A stretch of DNA of 64,000 nucleotides from Saxidomus purpurata. Lineage: Eukaryota > Mollusca > Bivalvia > Venerida > Veneridae. Of this stretch, positions 35,441 through 49,844 are shown one piece after another (positions within the stretch are counted from its first letter, which is position 1; each line of letters begins with the position of its first letter). The stretch spans positions 1,430,421 through 1,494,420 of the forward strand of contig JAFMSR010000001.1 of NCBI GenBank assembly GCA_022818135.1, in the 5' to 3' direction. The translations under genes and the position numbers were made by a program. The notes under the pieces were generated by a model that saw nothing but the letters and a program-made list of their open reading frames with translations, did not search any database and had not been told where the DNA came from.

Positions 35441-35442
35441 GT

Positions 35443-35543
35443 GGGGCCGCCGTAGCGCAGTGGTAGTGCGTTCGCCTCAGGATTGAAGAACCCCAGGTTC
35501 GATCCCTACCATCGCCAAGTTGGTAGTGAACGTAATTCTACAT

Positions 35544-35575
<32 letters not shown>

Positions 35576-35590
35576 GCAATCGAGAATTTT
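35443..35590 (+). repeat. tRNA-derived SINE of a second family, with (CT)n
   Basis: Head GCCGCCGTAGCGCAGTGG has a good A box and GGTTCGATCCC a good B box. The ends do not pair as a tRNA acceptor stem, so it is tRNA-derived and not a tRNA gene. It is followed by a (CT) run of about 26 bases and CGCAATCGAGAA. Confidence 0.75.
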
Positions 35591-35981
35591 TTGTATAAAA
35601 ACCCCACTACAGTATAAAGTACTAATGCGCTACAGTTTAAGTACAGAAAATGTATAATAGGTGTGCACATTGAGTGGTCCATTACCTATATGAATAGGCA
35701 AAATGTGTCCAGGATGCCATTTCAGAAGCTTCAAATACGTACGTTAAATATTTTCTAAAATCACTATCAAGAAACGCTCTACCACTTATCAGAAGTATAA
35801 AATGACAATTAAGTATGTTAACTTGAACTTGAACTTGCTAAAAGCAAATGCATGAGGCATAATTTCCAGTTTTTTTTTAACCAACTAAGAGATGTCTCAA
35901 AAACTGAAAAACAAAATTTGGAAACGTAGTACTTATATATAAGTTTCGTCGAAATGCATGTGATACTGAAAGGTATATAAT

Positions 35982-38643
35982 AGGTAAATATGGAACGCCT
36001 TTACTGTCTTATTATGTTGTATTGTATTATACGCAGTACATTTTCATGTATACGAGGTACAAATTTCATTTGACATGGTACATGCATATTTAGATGGGGT
36101 CAGTTTTTGTGATAGCAGTGCTTTTTCTTTTATATGAGGTGGTTATTTAATAATATGCAGTGCAAAAGTATGTGTATACAGTAGAATAACCATTATATGT
36201 TGTACAAACAACGTTATATGCAGTACAAACAACATTATATACAGTCAGTTTTTCGATACATGAGGTGGTTTTTTTATTATATGCAGTAGTTGTACCTTTA
36301 TACGTTGTATGTTGATAAATATATGTGGTAAATGTTTAAAAGTATGAAGTGATTTCGTTTCATTGTATAAGTGGTGAAATATTACTTATATTAAGATAAT
36401 AAACCAATATGTGCGGTGCATTTGTCAATATACATGGTGTCAACAACTTTGTATGTAGTAAATTCCTTTTAATCATGTTTGGTCCAAACAACTGTATAAG
36501 ATGTACATACGGCATTATAGCGGTGTTTTTCCCATTATGATGATGATGCTTAAAGACAGTCCCTAAAAATACTCTCGGCGGAAATTACCGAGTGAGCTAA
36601 GAAAAATTTGCCAAGACACCGTACAACATCGAATAGCGCTTTCATGTACCTTAAAGATTTTTTGTCTGCATGGTCACATAACACATGGATATTTCTAAAG
36701 TACTGCACAACACACTAATTGCCAATTGCTTATTGCAAATTACTAGATTTAAACAAGAGCACGACCAGCGGGTGCCCGACGCTTGTCTGTTTAGCAAGTG
36801 AAAAGGCATAACGATGATAAACTGCAGTCAATAGATAATAGATTTACAATCTTTTGGATAATAACTGAAAACTGAAAATAAAAAAAGTTCAGAAAAACTC
36901 GACTATTCGGAGGCCTGTCAGCAAAATGGATTTTTGTCCAAGAATAGGTATACGTGTGTATTGTGTAATGGTGTAAGAATTAAAGGTAAAAATTATAAAC
37001 AATAGCTCTATTTTAGTAATGGTGACCTTGACCTTGGATGGACCGGCCCAAAAAGCAATCCCAAAGCGAGCTCTTCGTAGGTTCTTACTATACATCAAGT
37101 AGTTACTGAGATATGGACGTAAACGTATTTGCACGCAAACTTTAACCAGAATGTCTAAGTCGAAAAATAAAGGGCCATAAGATAGAGTTATCTAACTTGA
37201 TTATTTACGTAGGTGTGATGGCTGGGAAAGACTTGTATAAAGTTTAAATGCAATACATCAAGTAGTTATTGAGATATGGACTTTAATGTAGTTGCATGCA
37301 AAACTTTAACCAGAATTTCTTAGTCGAAAAAAGGGGCCAAACTTTGCATTATCGCAAGATAAAAGGAATCTAGCATGTTCATGAGTTGTGGATAATGAAA
37401 TCCCACCAAAGGGTTGAGATACAAACACTTCGAATCAATATAAGATCTATACAAGAAACAACAGTGTAATCAAATAGCTGTTTCAAATCAATTCTTTAAA
37501 ACTGTACAGTAAACATCAATTTTACCTATTCAAACAATGTAAATGTTTAGATTTACTTTGGAATTGAAGATACCACCATTAATAGTGCTTTCCTTGACCG
37601 TATAGATATTGCATACTCGGCATATCATATAGATCTAACGCAAGGTAAAAACAGGATGGGGATGAAAAATGAAATCAACTTTTTCTCGAATTTTACTTGA
37701 AACTGCTACAGATGGATAGAAAATGATCTAACTAAGAAAATGAACACCAACAACGCTATGTTTATTTCAAAAATAAAAATTTTACAATCATTTTTCGATT
37801 TTTATGTGATGTGCTGGCTGCTTATAATTTACTTAAAAAAAAGAGATAAGCGGTGAAGGATAAGGTTATCTATCATCGGTAAATGAGCGGAAATAGTATC
37901 TGATAGATGAGAAAAGAGTTAAGTTATATAAATAGGTGTGATGGTTTGGAAGCCTTGTTTAAAAGTTTGAATGTAATACATCCAGTTCGGTAGTGCTTGA
38001 TGACGTGACCGCATTTATATCTATCGCTTACTCGGTATTTTTCGGCTTAGTAATTCCGGAGATTGCCGGAAAGTACCATCATCATAATGAAAAATGTACC
38101 GCATATAATGCTGTATACACCACGTATATAGTAGAATGGACCGAACATAATAAAAAAGAAAAGTCGTTTCCGCCATGTATATTGCCAAAGCATTGCGTAC
38201 AAGTTTTTTACTAACAAACAAATTAAAATTCACCACGTATAGAATTAATCGCAAGCACTTCATATCTTTAAACATCTATCACACCTATTGAACAACATAC
38301 AACGTATAAAGGGAAAACTACTGCGTATAATCAATATACCACCACATGTATCGAAACATTGACTGCATATAATGTCATTTGTACTGCATATAATGTCATT
38401 TGTACTGCATATAATGTTGTATGTATTGCATATGACGTTGTTTGAATACCATATAATGGTTATTCTACGTATCTTCACATTTTTACACTGCATATGATTA
38501 AATAACCACCATACATAACGGAAAAGGCACTGCATATCATGAAAAAGTACCATGTCAAATAAATAGTACCTCATATACATGAAAAGTACTGCATATAATA
38601 CAATACAACATGATAAGACAGTAAAGGCGTTCCATAGGTAAAT
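35982..38643. mobile_element. Foldback-type transposon with long inverted arms
   Basis: The element is 35,990-38,635. The left end ATGGAACGCCTTTACTGTCT is the exact inverse of the right end except one base, and AGGTAAAT is duplicated on both sides (35,982-35,989 and 38,636-38,643). The arms extend about 600 bp each (to about 36,600 and from about 38,030) and consist of degenerate 20-30 bp units such as TATATGCAGTAC followed by AAACAAC. The 1.4-kb centre has no transposase ORF but holds another repeat-like sequence with two partial copies of TACATCAAGTAGTTA.TGAGA. The 8-bp duplication and subrepeat-rich arms fit a foldback/hAT- or MULE-like non-autonomous element; the superfamily is unresolved. 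Confidence 0.85.
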
Positions 38644-38681
38644 GTCTTATTAAAAAGAACTATATATATACCATTATAAAC

Positions 38682-41288
38682 GATATATCCATTGTGGTTT
38701 TTATCTGCATCTTTAATCATGTCTTCAATTTCATGCTCTGTAACACTCACTCTGAGGTTTTCCATCATGTACCGGAAATCGGCCACTGTTACCTTGAATG
38801 AAAATACAATAAAACCTATGAACAAAGATCACTGTTGGGAAGCTACAAATGTGGTCTCTATTTGCAAGTGGTCTTTATTCACAGGTGTGTCTACTATATA
38901 TTAATAGTACACGGTGATCTTCCCTGTTGGTCTTTATTCGCAAGGTGGTCTCTATTCGGAGGTGGTCTTTAACACAGGTTTGTATCCAGTATTACAATAA
39001 TTGAAGTACAAAATTATGACGTAAATAAACCGTAAGCAATATATTGTTTGTCTCAGAAGTAGATCAACATGAGTATACCGGTGAGATGTACTTTTGCTAC
39101 ACAGTTCAAGGCATTGCTTGTTATCCTGCAGTACTTTTCGACCACAAAATGTGTATTAATTTTATCATTGATATATTTTTAAACAATGGTTTGGTATCTT
39201 TTCTTAGAATACATTCATGATGCAATTCAACAGAATCTTGCCGGACTTGTTTGAGCTTAATATAAAACCACTAATGGCTGAATCTGACACGAGCATAACA
39301 CATTTATAATGCAGTTACAATGCTTTGTTATTGTCGTAATATTGTAGAGATTCATTTAATTTGTTTCAATGTCCCAGTGCAGCCATAGCTGACTCCATTT
39401 CCGTCAGAACTGCTACATGTACAGTCAATAAACCAAAAACTTTAAGAAAGGAAAATTGCATTCTTTGAATTAGGTACTATAACATTATTATATCATACAT
39501 ACGAGGGGTGATCCCGAATAAACCGGATTTGTTGCTATATTTCGTTAATTACTCGATACTTTAATTTGATATTTCGTATATATAAACTTTAATTCGTCAT
39601 ACAAGTTTTCGCAAAATAATAATTTTCTAAGAAATATGGAAAGCAATTTTCAGCGTTTCTATAGTAACCGACTTACCGCTCACCGTCGGGGAGCATGACT
39701 GAATCATCAGCACTTCATAAAGTCGCATGTACATTTCTTGTGTTTCTGATGTTAAATTTTAGTGCGGCACTTCAAAGTCATTTACTAATGTCATATACAT
39801 TATTTTTCAAAATATCACCGTTATTCTTGTTTCTGTTAGAACAAAACAGTACATAACAAGTTGCTAAAAAATTGCCAAATATAGCGTAGTCAGACTCACA
39901 GAAAATGCGTACTGGTCAAAAAGACATTGAACATCGAGTTGTGTGACTTATATCTTGCTGCTGCAACCTTTGTCATAGTAATAGAAACAGTCCGGTTAAT
40001 TCTGGATCACCCCTCGTACAATTAATGAAATGTAGTCAGTTTATTCTCAGACAGACAACAAAGTTTGATTGACTTTTAACACAATCAATCCACAGACACC
40101 ATCAAGCAAATGATCCATACGCCAGCAGACAAACAGAAAATAACACATAGAAGAAAATTATCTCCAAGTTATAGGAGACAAGGTGCACGGTGACTGTACA
40201 GAAATGCTCTTTTTTTAACGATTAATTGGAATTTTATCATTATTCCATATTCACTCTACACTTCGGAAGTCAAACACCGAGGAAGGTATATCCAACGGCC
40301 TGGTCTATTCTGGTTAATTACTCATGTTACCCACATTGCTGGTACAGGAAGTTATGTTTGCTGTAGTTTTTACTCTCCAACTTGTGCTTAACTATTTATA
40401 CACGTTAAAACAATGATATTAAGTACAATATGTAAGAACAAATACCGTTCCATTATCGTCTTTGTCGAACACACGGAAGGCAAGTCTCAGGGACTCCTCT
40501 CCTTCATATTCTTTCAATTTCTTCGCCATTATAGACAAGAAATCTGGAAACGTTATTTCTCCAAGCCCTGAAAATAAGAACTAAAGCAATTATTCTATCA
40601 ATTGTGCTATAGCTTTTAATAATTTCTAGTAAAATTTAAAGAAACCTCGTCTGTATTCAATTGTGTCAAGCTATCAATGTAATTAAGATATTTTTTCGTT
40701 TTCAGTAGCCATCTATAATAATCTTGGCAACTTAAAAACAAACAAACTGCACAATGAAGCTTAGATTGGTTCACCTATAAGCTTAACCGATATTGAGATT
40801 ACAGCTGATAAATGCTTCAGCTACTTTTACTGCAATATGCGCTAACCAAACAGTCTTAAGATTTCTCCCCTCGACCACTTTCTACTGTTTATATCTCTCA
40901 CCTTCGGTATCGAACTCATTGAAGATATCAGTGAGCTCGTTGTCTGTAGGTCTGTACCCCATACTCCTCATCACAGCACCGAGCTCTCTTGTGCTAACTG
41001 TACCGTCCCCATCTCTGTCATACATGGCGAAAGTCCGCTTACAGGCTGCTCAACCACAACGAAATAAAATATTCGTAAATAAATACATGAAACGAGTTTC
41101 ATTCGTAGTAAGATATTTATCTTACGTTGAGAGCGTTCGCGAATATGTGAATAAATAACATGATTAAATTCGCAAAATATTAATTGGGTAACTAGATCAT
41201 TAACAGGAACGTACTTGATAATTCACTTACGACAGAAAGTTGCCTTTATAAAGATGGCAGTGGCCAATATCAAAAGATACTGAACCAT
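38682..41288 (-). CDS. Calmodulin-like EF-hand protein with signal-peptide-like N terminus; last exon not found
   Basis: Exons on the minus strand: 41,288-41,231, 41,048-40,902 (acceptor could be 41,045), 40,567-40,446 and 38,792-38,682. Donors are C|GTAAGTG, GAAG|GTGAGA, ACG|GTATTT and ATC|GTTTAT (or, 10 bp further, ATG|GTATAT). Phases join to 146 codons. Residues 1-19 ([19 protein letters not shown]) look like a signal peptide. Then come EF-hand 1 [14 protein letters not shown]2 [14 protein letters not shown]3 [12 protein letters not shown] and the start of EF4, [10 protein letters not shown]. Loops end in D where calmodulin has E in EF2 and EF3. A terminal exon giving the end of EF4 is expected but not seen; a foldback transposon begins 46 bp past the donor. 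Calcium binding is likely; secretion is inferred. Intron 3 holds a mariner-like MITE. Confidence 0.75.
38865..38975. repeat. Short degenerate GGTGGTCTCTATTC repeats
   Basis: About four imperfect copies of (A/G)GTGGTCT(C/T)TATTCGCA within EF-hand intron 3. Simple local duplication; no function suggested. Confidence 0.55.
39502..40016. mobile_element. Mariner-like MITE, 515 bp
   Basis: Terminal inverted repeats of about 28 bp: left CGAGGGGTGATCCCGAATAA and ACCGGA; right, read inward, CGAGGGGTGATCCAGAATTA and ACCGGA. TA is duplicated at 39,500-39,501 and 40,017-40,018. No transposase frame remains. It lies in intron 3 of the EF-hand gene. Confidence 0.85.
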
Positions 41289-42033
41289 TTTTTATTTAGT
41301 TTGGTACCAAGTAGCCTTTTAATAACTCGGACAATACTCAAACTGTACCACAGGTGTAGCATTGTCGCCATTTCTCAATGGAATTATTAGCAGAAAAATT
41401 GCGAACACACAATACCTCGAAAGTTTTTTGTATGTTTTACCTGCATAATATATACTTTAAAATTTACTAAATAGATGCATGCATAAAATTTCATCAGTGT
41501 CTCAGGTCACTTATGTGTGGAAGGTCAGTTAATACTTATTGCCCCTTTTTTATAAACTGTATAAATACAAGTAACAAACATTCTGAAAAGTGCAATTGGT
41601 TGGGCTACAAGTTTTACCATTAGTTCCAGCCCTTCCAACAATGTAAATGCAAAGTACAATAATGGTTTGATAATTTGAAACATGCACACATTTCTCTTAC
41701 CTAGCATTTCTTCATCTGTCAGTTGTTCACTGTACGTCTACAAGTACATAGACAAGTACACAGACAGACATACTATCTCAAATGTCGCCTTTCTCAAATT
41801 TCTATTGTAACATATCAATATCAATATAGCCCGACTATCCATGTACAGTAAAGTTCCTGTATTGAGGACATCCTCCGCACATGTAAAAGCTATTAATGAA
41901 ACGGAACCTTTGTTATGAAACGGAAAATTTGGTTCTGAAATGTCTGGTCTTATTCTGGTCTTAATATTGAGTCAGTCTTAATAGCGATACAACTTTCTGT
42001 TTTGGGGGGCACCACATATTTTCGAGATTATTA

Positions 42034-42153
42034 AGTTATTTAACATTTGGTACTGTACAATCGTTGAGTGTCCGCTGAGAAAAACCAATTGGGGGGGCCG
42101 GGGGGGCGGGGTCCAAATATATCTCGTATTGTACAGTACAATGTTAAATAACC
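42034..42153. repeat. Inverted repeat with G-run loop
   Basis: Arms AGTTATTTAACATTTGGTACTGTACAAT (42,034-42,061, imperfect) and ATTGTACAGTACAATGTTAA... (42,128-42,152) pair. The loop contains runs of 7, 7 and 4 G (42,091-42,111), enough for a G-quadruplex. Confidence 0.6.
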
Positions 42154-42199
42154 TTTTTATTCTATTCTAGTTATTTTAGTTAAGAAATAAAAAGCCTCC

Positions 42200-42319
42200 C
42201 TGTATTTTATCGTTGAATAAAATATAGTCAGGAATGGGGGGGTAAATCACGAGTGGGGTAGCACGAGTGATTTAATTATTCGCTGCAGACTGACTGTATT
42301 TTATTCAACGATAAAATAG
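42200..42319. repeat. Inverted repeat with CACGAGTG core
   Basis: Arms of about 29 bp, TATTTTATCGTTGAATAAAA with near-perfect inversion at 42,291-42,319, surround a core with AAATCACGAGTG and CACGAGTGATTT that is itself palindromic. A MITE-like or palindromic interspersed element is likely; no target duplication was identified. Confidence 0.65.
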
Positions 42320-44506
42320 TAGGAACAATTTATTATTTCGATTCTAACACGTTTTTTCTTTGAAAACAATCCCGAACTTTATTTAACGCGTAGTAGACAC
42401 CATTGTAACCTAAAACGAGAGTACGATTGGACGCGCTTGTTTACATACGTCACGTCTTACGTCATTTACCGCACGTCGTCCTTTGGAAAACGTGCGTATT
42501 TTATGTAAAATAAAATACAGGCTTTTCCCTATATGTTTATATAGAAAAAGCAGCCGCTTTTGTTAAATAATTTAAATTAAATTAAAATGATTCACTGAAT
42601 ATTGTATTTCGCCTTCTTAATTTCCCAGCTGGTACACAAAATATTATACGAACAAGCGCCTACTAAACCCGATCATCCGACATTTCTCGGGTTTTGGGCT
42701 TTATCATATGTTTATGGGACTGTTGCCGTCCAGATATAAAAAATACACTTTTTGTACACGTGCGTCCAATATGGTAAAATATTGTACGGTCACGTGTTGC
42801 AAAGAGTTCGTTGGGAAAAAAATAGATACAGAAAAATAACAACGTCTACAAATTATTTTGACTGCTGCTTAATTTATTCTTTACATCATACTTTCAGATC
42901 TGTAACGCTATATAAATGTTGATTGTCTTACCATGTTTGAATCCTGCTTCTAATATAGCCAGTAATATTCACATTTATCTTTTAAAACATAAACATTACA
43001 TTAGAAACGCGGAATTAGTTAAACATGGTATCATATCGTTTAACAACAATGAAATAGTTTTGTTTAATATCGATGCGTACACACTTTGTAAATATACCCA
43101 AAATCAATACTTAATCCAGAGCTAAAAACAATGATTCATTTGTTTAAAATATCCGCTGTTTTGATGAATACTGATGGCAATCTAGGGTAGGTTTATATTT
43201 TATTGCCTTTGATGATATATTACGGTACACATAAATGGTTTGGATGGTATGTTTATATGGTATGTTTGTTTCAATGCCGTTTGCACGTTTAAGCCTTCAT
43301 CAAGGTACTCACTTGATATTTTTTTAAATCGAGTAATTTATCTAAAAAAATCGAAAACCATGTTAAGACAAGATTTTTGTTATCGCTAAATCGGTATCTC
43401 GCATCAGTAAAAGTGCAAAATATGGTGAAATGTATAAAACTTAAGTTGGGCCCTGCTGTTTAAAAACCAACGTTTTATGCTACAACAACTGGTCCAGTTT
43501 AGCATTCAAAACACCTTTTGTAATAAAATTAATATTATACAACATACCAAAACTTGCCAATTTCTTGTACGTAAAATTCAGAAAGAGGAATTTAGGATCT
43601 TATTTGAGTTCGAGGTTAAATTTTTGAATGTGGTTCTATTCATACATGGCTTCTTGCAAAATGAGTGTGGTGCGGGCCCCCTGGCGTCTTTAATTGATGT
43701 CGACATACATTAGGTCTGGCTCGTTTTTGCTCATTAACTTTTAACCAATAACTACAGATTTCACTCTCTTTATGAAGACACCCTCTGTGAATGTCGATTC
43801 CGCAAAAAATGTAAACGTTCTGTTTTTCTTCGCTCTGAAATATTATTCGAGCTGCCGTCCATTTTCTTCTTCCTTTTTTCAAGGCCTATAGGGAGGGAAC
43901 AATAACCCCTAATTGTATTAACTTTTTACTGTGTTTTAAATCGCATATTTATCAATCGTGTGACTTCTTTTAAAACTAATATATCAAGCAAACTTATATT
44001 CTAAAATACCTTTATTATTTGTATTACTTCATGTTCTCATAGCTTACATTTCCGCACGTAAAATAAATATATAAGAGTTAATTAGGCCAAATGTCGATTC
44101 TACTGTTCTGTTGCGTAATAGCTGGGAGGTAAAGTCCGATACCTTGTAAACACCAACGGTTGTACAGTCCTACAGGGCGTGCGGTCTTCCCATAATATCG
44201 AGGGTCGGTCTTGTGATACCTGGTTGACACTTTGGCCACAATTTGTTTTGGCCGACACCTTTCAATTTAATACTTTATAAAAATAATTCAGTTTCTTTTC
44301 ATTGTGTCAAACAAGTAGGTGTAAACTTGGTCTGGTAAAAAGTAAAACAACATCACTGTTACATGTTTACAACTGTGTGTTCTGTTAACGAAGCAGGAAG
44401 GTCTGCCTTATTCCGACACACTTTCGAAGGCATATGTAAAGTATTTTACACAAAAGGCCTTCGAGTCTGCAGACATAATTCTTTGCATGCGTAAAACTAA
44501 TCGTCA

Positions 44507-47297
44507 TCATTTTGAAGTTTTAGATTCCTTTATCAGAGTTGCCATCTGCTTCATTGCCTTGTACAGTCCCTCTCCTGTTAACGCACAAGTTTCCTGTACA
44601 CACCAGTCCCGACCAGTCAGTTTGTTCAAATAAAGATGGCTGGTTACCTGCGTAGCTGTCATGGCACCTGTAATATTGACTAATTTTCTTTATTGAGTTT
44701 AAATTTTAGTAATAACTGAAATAATGTCATGGCATATGTCAGCTAGACTTGCAAGGAAAGAATTAAGTTCTATAAAAAAAATTAATGTCAATCTTTCTGC
44801 CCTTTAGATTTGTACAAAATCATTTATTGTCCATGCTGAGTCCCAAGATCACTTTGGATTAACTGATATAATAAACTGTACTTACTGGTGAGATAATGAA
44901 AGAATCATGTTCTATATAATCTAAAACAATGTTAAGATATGCCTTTCTTTCGTATTTAAGTCGTTTCTTCACGAAAAATAGTTGACAGAAACCTTTCTTA
45001 TATTTTTGCAATATCATCGACAAAAGAACTGCGGTGTATATCTAATATGCACAAATAAGGTCATTACCGCCGGTAAGACATCTTTCTTGGTAAAATAAAA
45101 GGTACTTGTAATTGTGCTACTGGGACTTTTAAGTTATTGACAGTGTATATCGTTATCAGAATTCATGTATAAGCGGTTGATAAGCTGTACTGGTCGCAAA
45201 GGCATTATGAATCAATTCAGAATATAACCCTACCTAAGTTGTCTTGCTTGTTTGCTAGGACAACAACTGGAACATCCCTCATGATTTCTAGCATGTTAAA
45301 CAGTTCTTCACGGGCTTCTTCCATGCGTTCCATATCGGTGCTGTCAACAACATACAACAAACCTGAAATCAGAAATATGACTTGGTGTGAGAATATGTAC
45401 TAACATAATTCAGTTTTTGGGGTTCAAAAGAAAATTTTCATCGCAGAACGTTTAAAATAACAAATAAATAGTAAACTGTGTTATGAAGAGATTTTGTCCG
45501 ACTAACTGGAGTACAATTATGATGATCATTTTTATACGGTAATTATTTTTTGCTTAAAAGGTACAATAAAAACAGATTTTTATTTATTCCCGTCGCATGG
45601 TGTTTCATCAGACATGAGAAAAATGAAAATGTCACGGAGAAAAGCCCCCCCTGCGATTATGGGAGATTTAGAAGTTGATTGCTGCGTAGAAACAGCGTTA
45701 CACACGGTGAATAGTACATGCGGTACAACCTTTTGAAACATATTTGGCACGTGTAGACTGTAAGGAAGTATCGAATGCCACTTATATAAAGAATGAACGG
45801 GCACCTCGTAGCAACTACAGCTTGAAAGTTGGAGATAATATTTTACAGATGGTGATCATTATTGATTCATAGGTGTTCGCCTTTACTGATGCGGCAATAA
45901 CGCTTTACAAGGCGGTTATATTTGACTCGAAAAAATGTAATGTATTCATAATATTTGCATTTCATCTATTTAATCCACAGCATATTAGATGTATATATAC
46001 ATTGTATATAGTAAATACCTATGTTTTTGATTCTGTTAATATGTGACTTATAGACCCACTGGGCAAGGTGCTCCTTATTGTCATTTGTTGTTATGCAATG
46101 CACATCCCACTTTAATAATTGTTTACTTAATTACTTACTTAATTACTAATAGCAGTATAACATTGTAAGAGTACTCCCTCTTCAATTACTCGCGATGGCT
46201 CAAAATAACAAAATGTCTTAAGTAAGAAAAAAGATATATCGAAAACAAATATCGAAATGAGAGATGACTTTACTACGGAGAATGTATTCTATAAAGATAA
46301 CATTTTTACTACATGAACAATGCCTTTTGTCCACGTATCGAGGTGATCCAATTTTTGCGAAAAGGCTGGCTTTCTATTAGTTTAAACTCTATTTATTTAA
46401 GCACATGTAATACAACAGACAATAATTAACATATAGTCGTGAATGGATGAGAGAACAAGTGTGACCTTCTAATCAAGTGACAGATGTTTAACATACCGTC
46501 ACAGCTATTGCAATAATGTCTCCACAGTTGTCTTATCCTGTCCTGTCCTCCTACGTCCCAAACAGTGAAAGTTACTCCTTTCACAGGCGAGACGGTCTCT
46601 AGATTGAATCCTATGGTTGGTACTGTAGTCACAGTTGCGTTGATCTTTATTTTGTACAAAATTGTTGTCTTGCCTACGATACAAAAAAGTAATGTTTGGT
46701 TTAAATTTTTATCTCCACCAAAATTACAATCAAAACATGAAGGAAATTTTATACATGTACTGAAAACGAAACAATTCACTAAAATTATAAACATTACATA
46801 ATACCCAAAAGATACTTAAATTAGTGTTAGTATCTGCCATTGTTTGCTTCGTGTACAGACGGCTACAACAGCGGTTTTCTCTGTTAGCATTGTTAAATTA
46901 ATTATGAAGCATTTACTAAAATTAAATCTAGTATAGGTTTTCAATTTTCGAGAACTTTGATTACAATACAAGACCACGTATGTAGTCATATTGAAGACTG
47001 TTTAATGCAGAACAAACTGTGCAGATTAGTAGAAAGATTCGTAATTGTTATAGCAACTAACTAACTCGAACTTAACTTAATGAAACGCAACCCGTGAAGA
47101 CATGAAATGTTTTGTTTTTTTTTAGTTTTTTTTTCAGGTGGCCTTAATTGCATGTTTATTTACTTAATTGAATCAGATTCGTCTCAAAGTCTCGCACGGT
47201 AGATCTACTCACCGGCATTGTCCAGGCCCAGCATACAAATTTTCTGTTCTCCTGTTTTGTAAAAGATTTTAACAAGTCGTGAAATCAATACACCCAT
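44507..47297 (-). CDS. ARF-family small GTPase (ARF-A), 4 exons
   Basis: Exons on the minus strand: 47,297-47,213, 46,673-46,497, 45,362-45,234 and 44,667-44,507. All introns are GT-AG in phase 1. The 183-residue product starts MG (N-myristoylation position), then has Walker A GLDNAGKTT (24-32), switch I PTIGFN (47-52), switch [11 protein letters not shown] (68-76), NKQD (125-128) and CALTG (159-163). ARF GTPases cycle on and off Golgi or endosomal membranes and recruit coats and effectors. Asn replaces the usual Ala in GLDAAGKTT, a feature seen in Arl proteins, and HYCNSCDG replaces HYFQNTxG, so this is a divergent member and could be ARF- or ARL-like. The first exon is head to head with ARF-B across 525 bp. 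Confidence 0.92.
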
Positions 47298-47822
47298 GCT
47301 GAACTTTTATAAATTTTTATTCCATAAATGTAAAACATCACATTCATATTGGCTATGTCCATGTTCCTGTTCTTAATCACGGTTTGTGAATACGAATCAT
47401 ATTGTGCTGTGTTATGATGTACCATCAATCTGTTTATAAACGAAAGGGTCAGTACATGTGTGTTGACATTGTTGCTAGGACATCTAAATATAGACAGTGA
47501 AATTTCCTATATCAAATATATCAACCAATCAGAGTTTGTTTAATGACGGTGTTTTCTCCACGCTGGCAGTATTAATACAGTGTCCACGCTGGCAGTGTAT
47601 ACGTAAAAAGAATTACGGGTGCAAATATGACTATAAATGTGAAATGTAATACGATTACATGTGTCCAGTGAAATATTTTATAACACACTTATATAAGCCA
47701 CAGTTTTTCACTACACTTACCATTACGAACTGGGCAGTAGGAAATAAAACACAACAGCACACTCACGAAACTGCTACGCGACTTGTAGTAATTAACGGTA
47801 GTCCGGAAAAGAAAGAGCAAAA
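47298..47822. promoter_or_regulatory. Divergent ARF-A/ARF-B intergenic promoter region
   Basis: Only 525 bp separate the two ATGs. On the plus strand it holds CTAGGACAT (47,475), CCAAT (47,525-47,529), TTTTCTCCACGCTGGCAG (47,552-47,569), a second TCCACGCTGGCAGTGT (47,583-47,598), and CATGTGTCCAGTG (47,658-47,670). The same motifs in the same order precede ARF-C. A TATAAA-like motif lies near the ARF-A start on the minus strand. Confidence 0.65.

Positions 47823-49844
<2,022 letters not shown>

Larger units (their letters stand above)
41289..44500. other. Intergenic stretch, no supported gene
   Basis: Besides the twin inverted repeats at 42.0-42.3 kb there is a cluster of ACGTCA/ACGTCG motifs at 42,445-42,485. 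A 78-codon ORF at 43,477-43,713 and an 80-codon antisense one match nothing I know. No exons recognised. Confidence 0.5.

Noticed and set aside
35450..35520. Functional tRNA gene
   Set aside because: A and B boxes are present, but the ends do not form an acceptor stem and a (CT)n tail follows, so it is a tRNA-derived SINE.
33241..35960. Terminal EF-hand exon
   Set aside because: Scanned the minus strand for an E-F-V-x-M-M-like ending with an acceptor; no candidate had both frame and splice site.
40793..41158. 121-codon plus-strand ORF
   Set aside because: It is the antisense shadow of EF-hand exon 2 and the adjoining intron.
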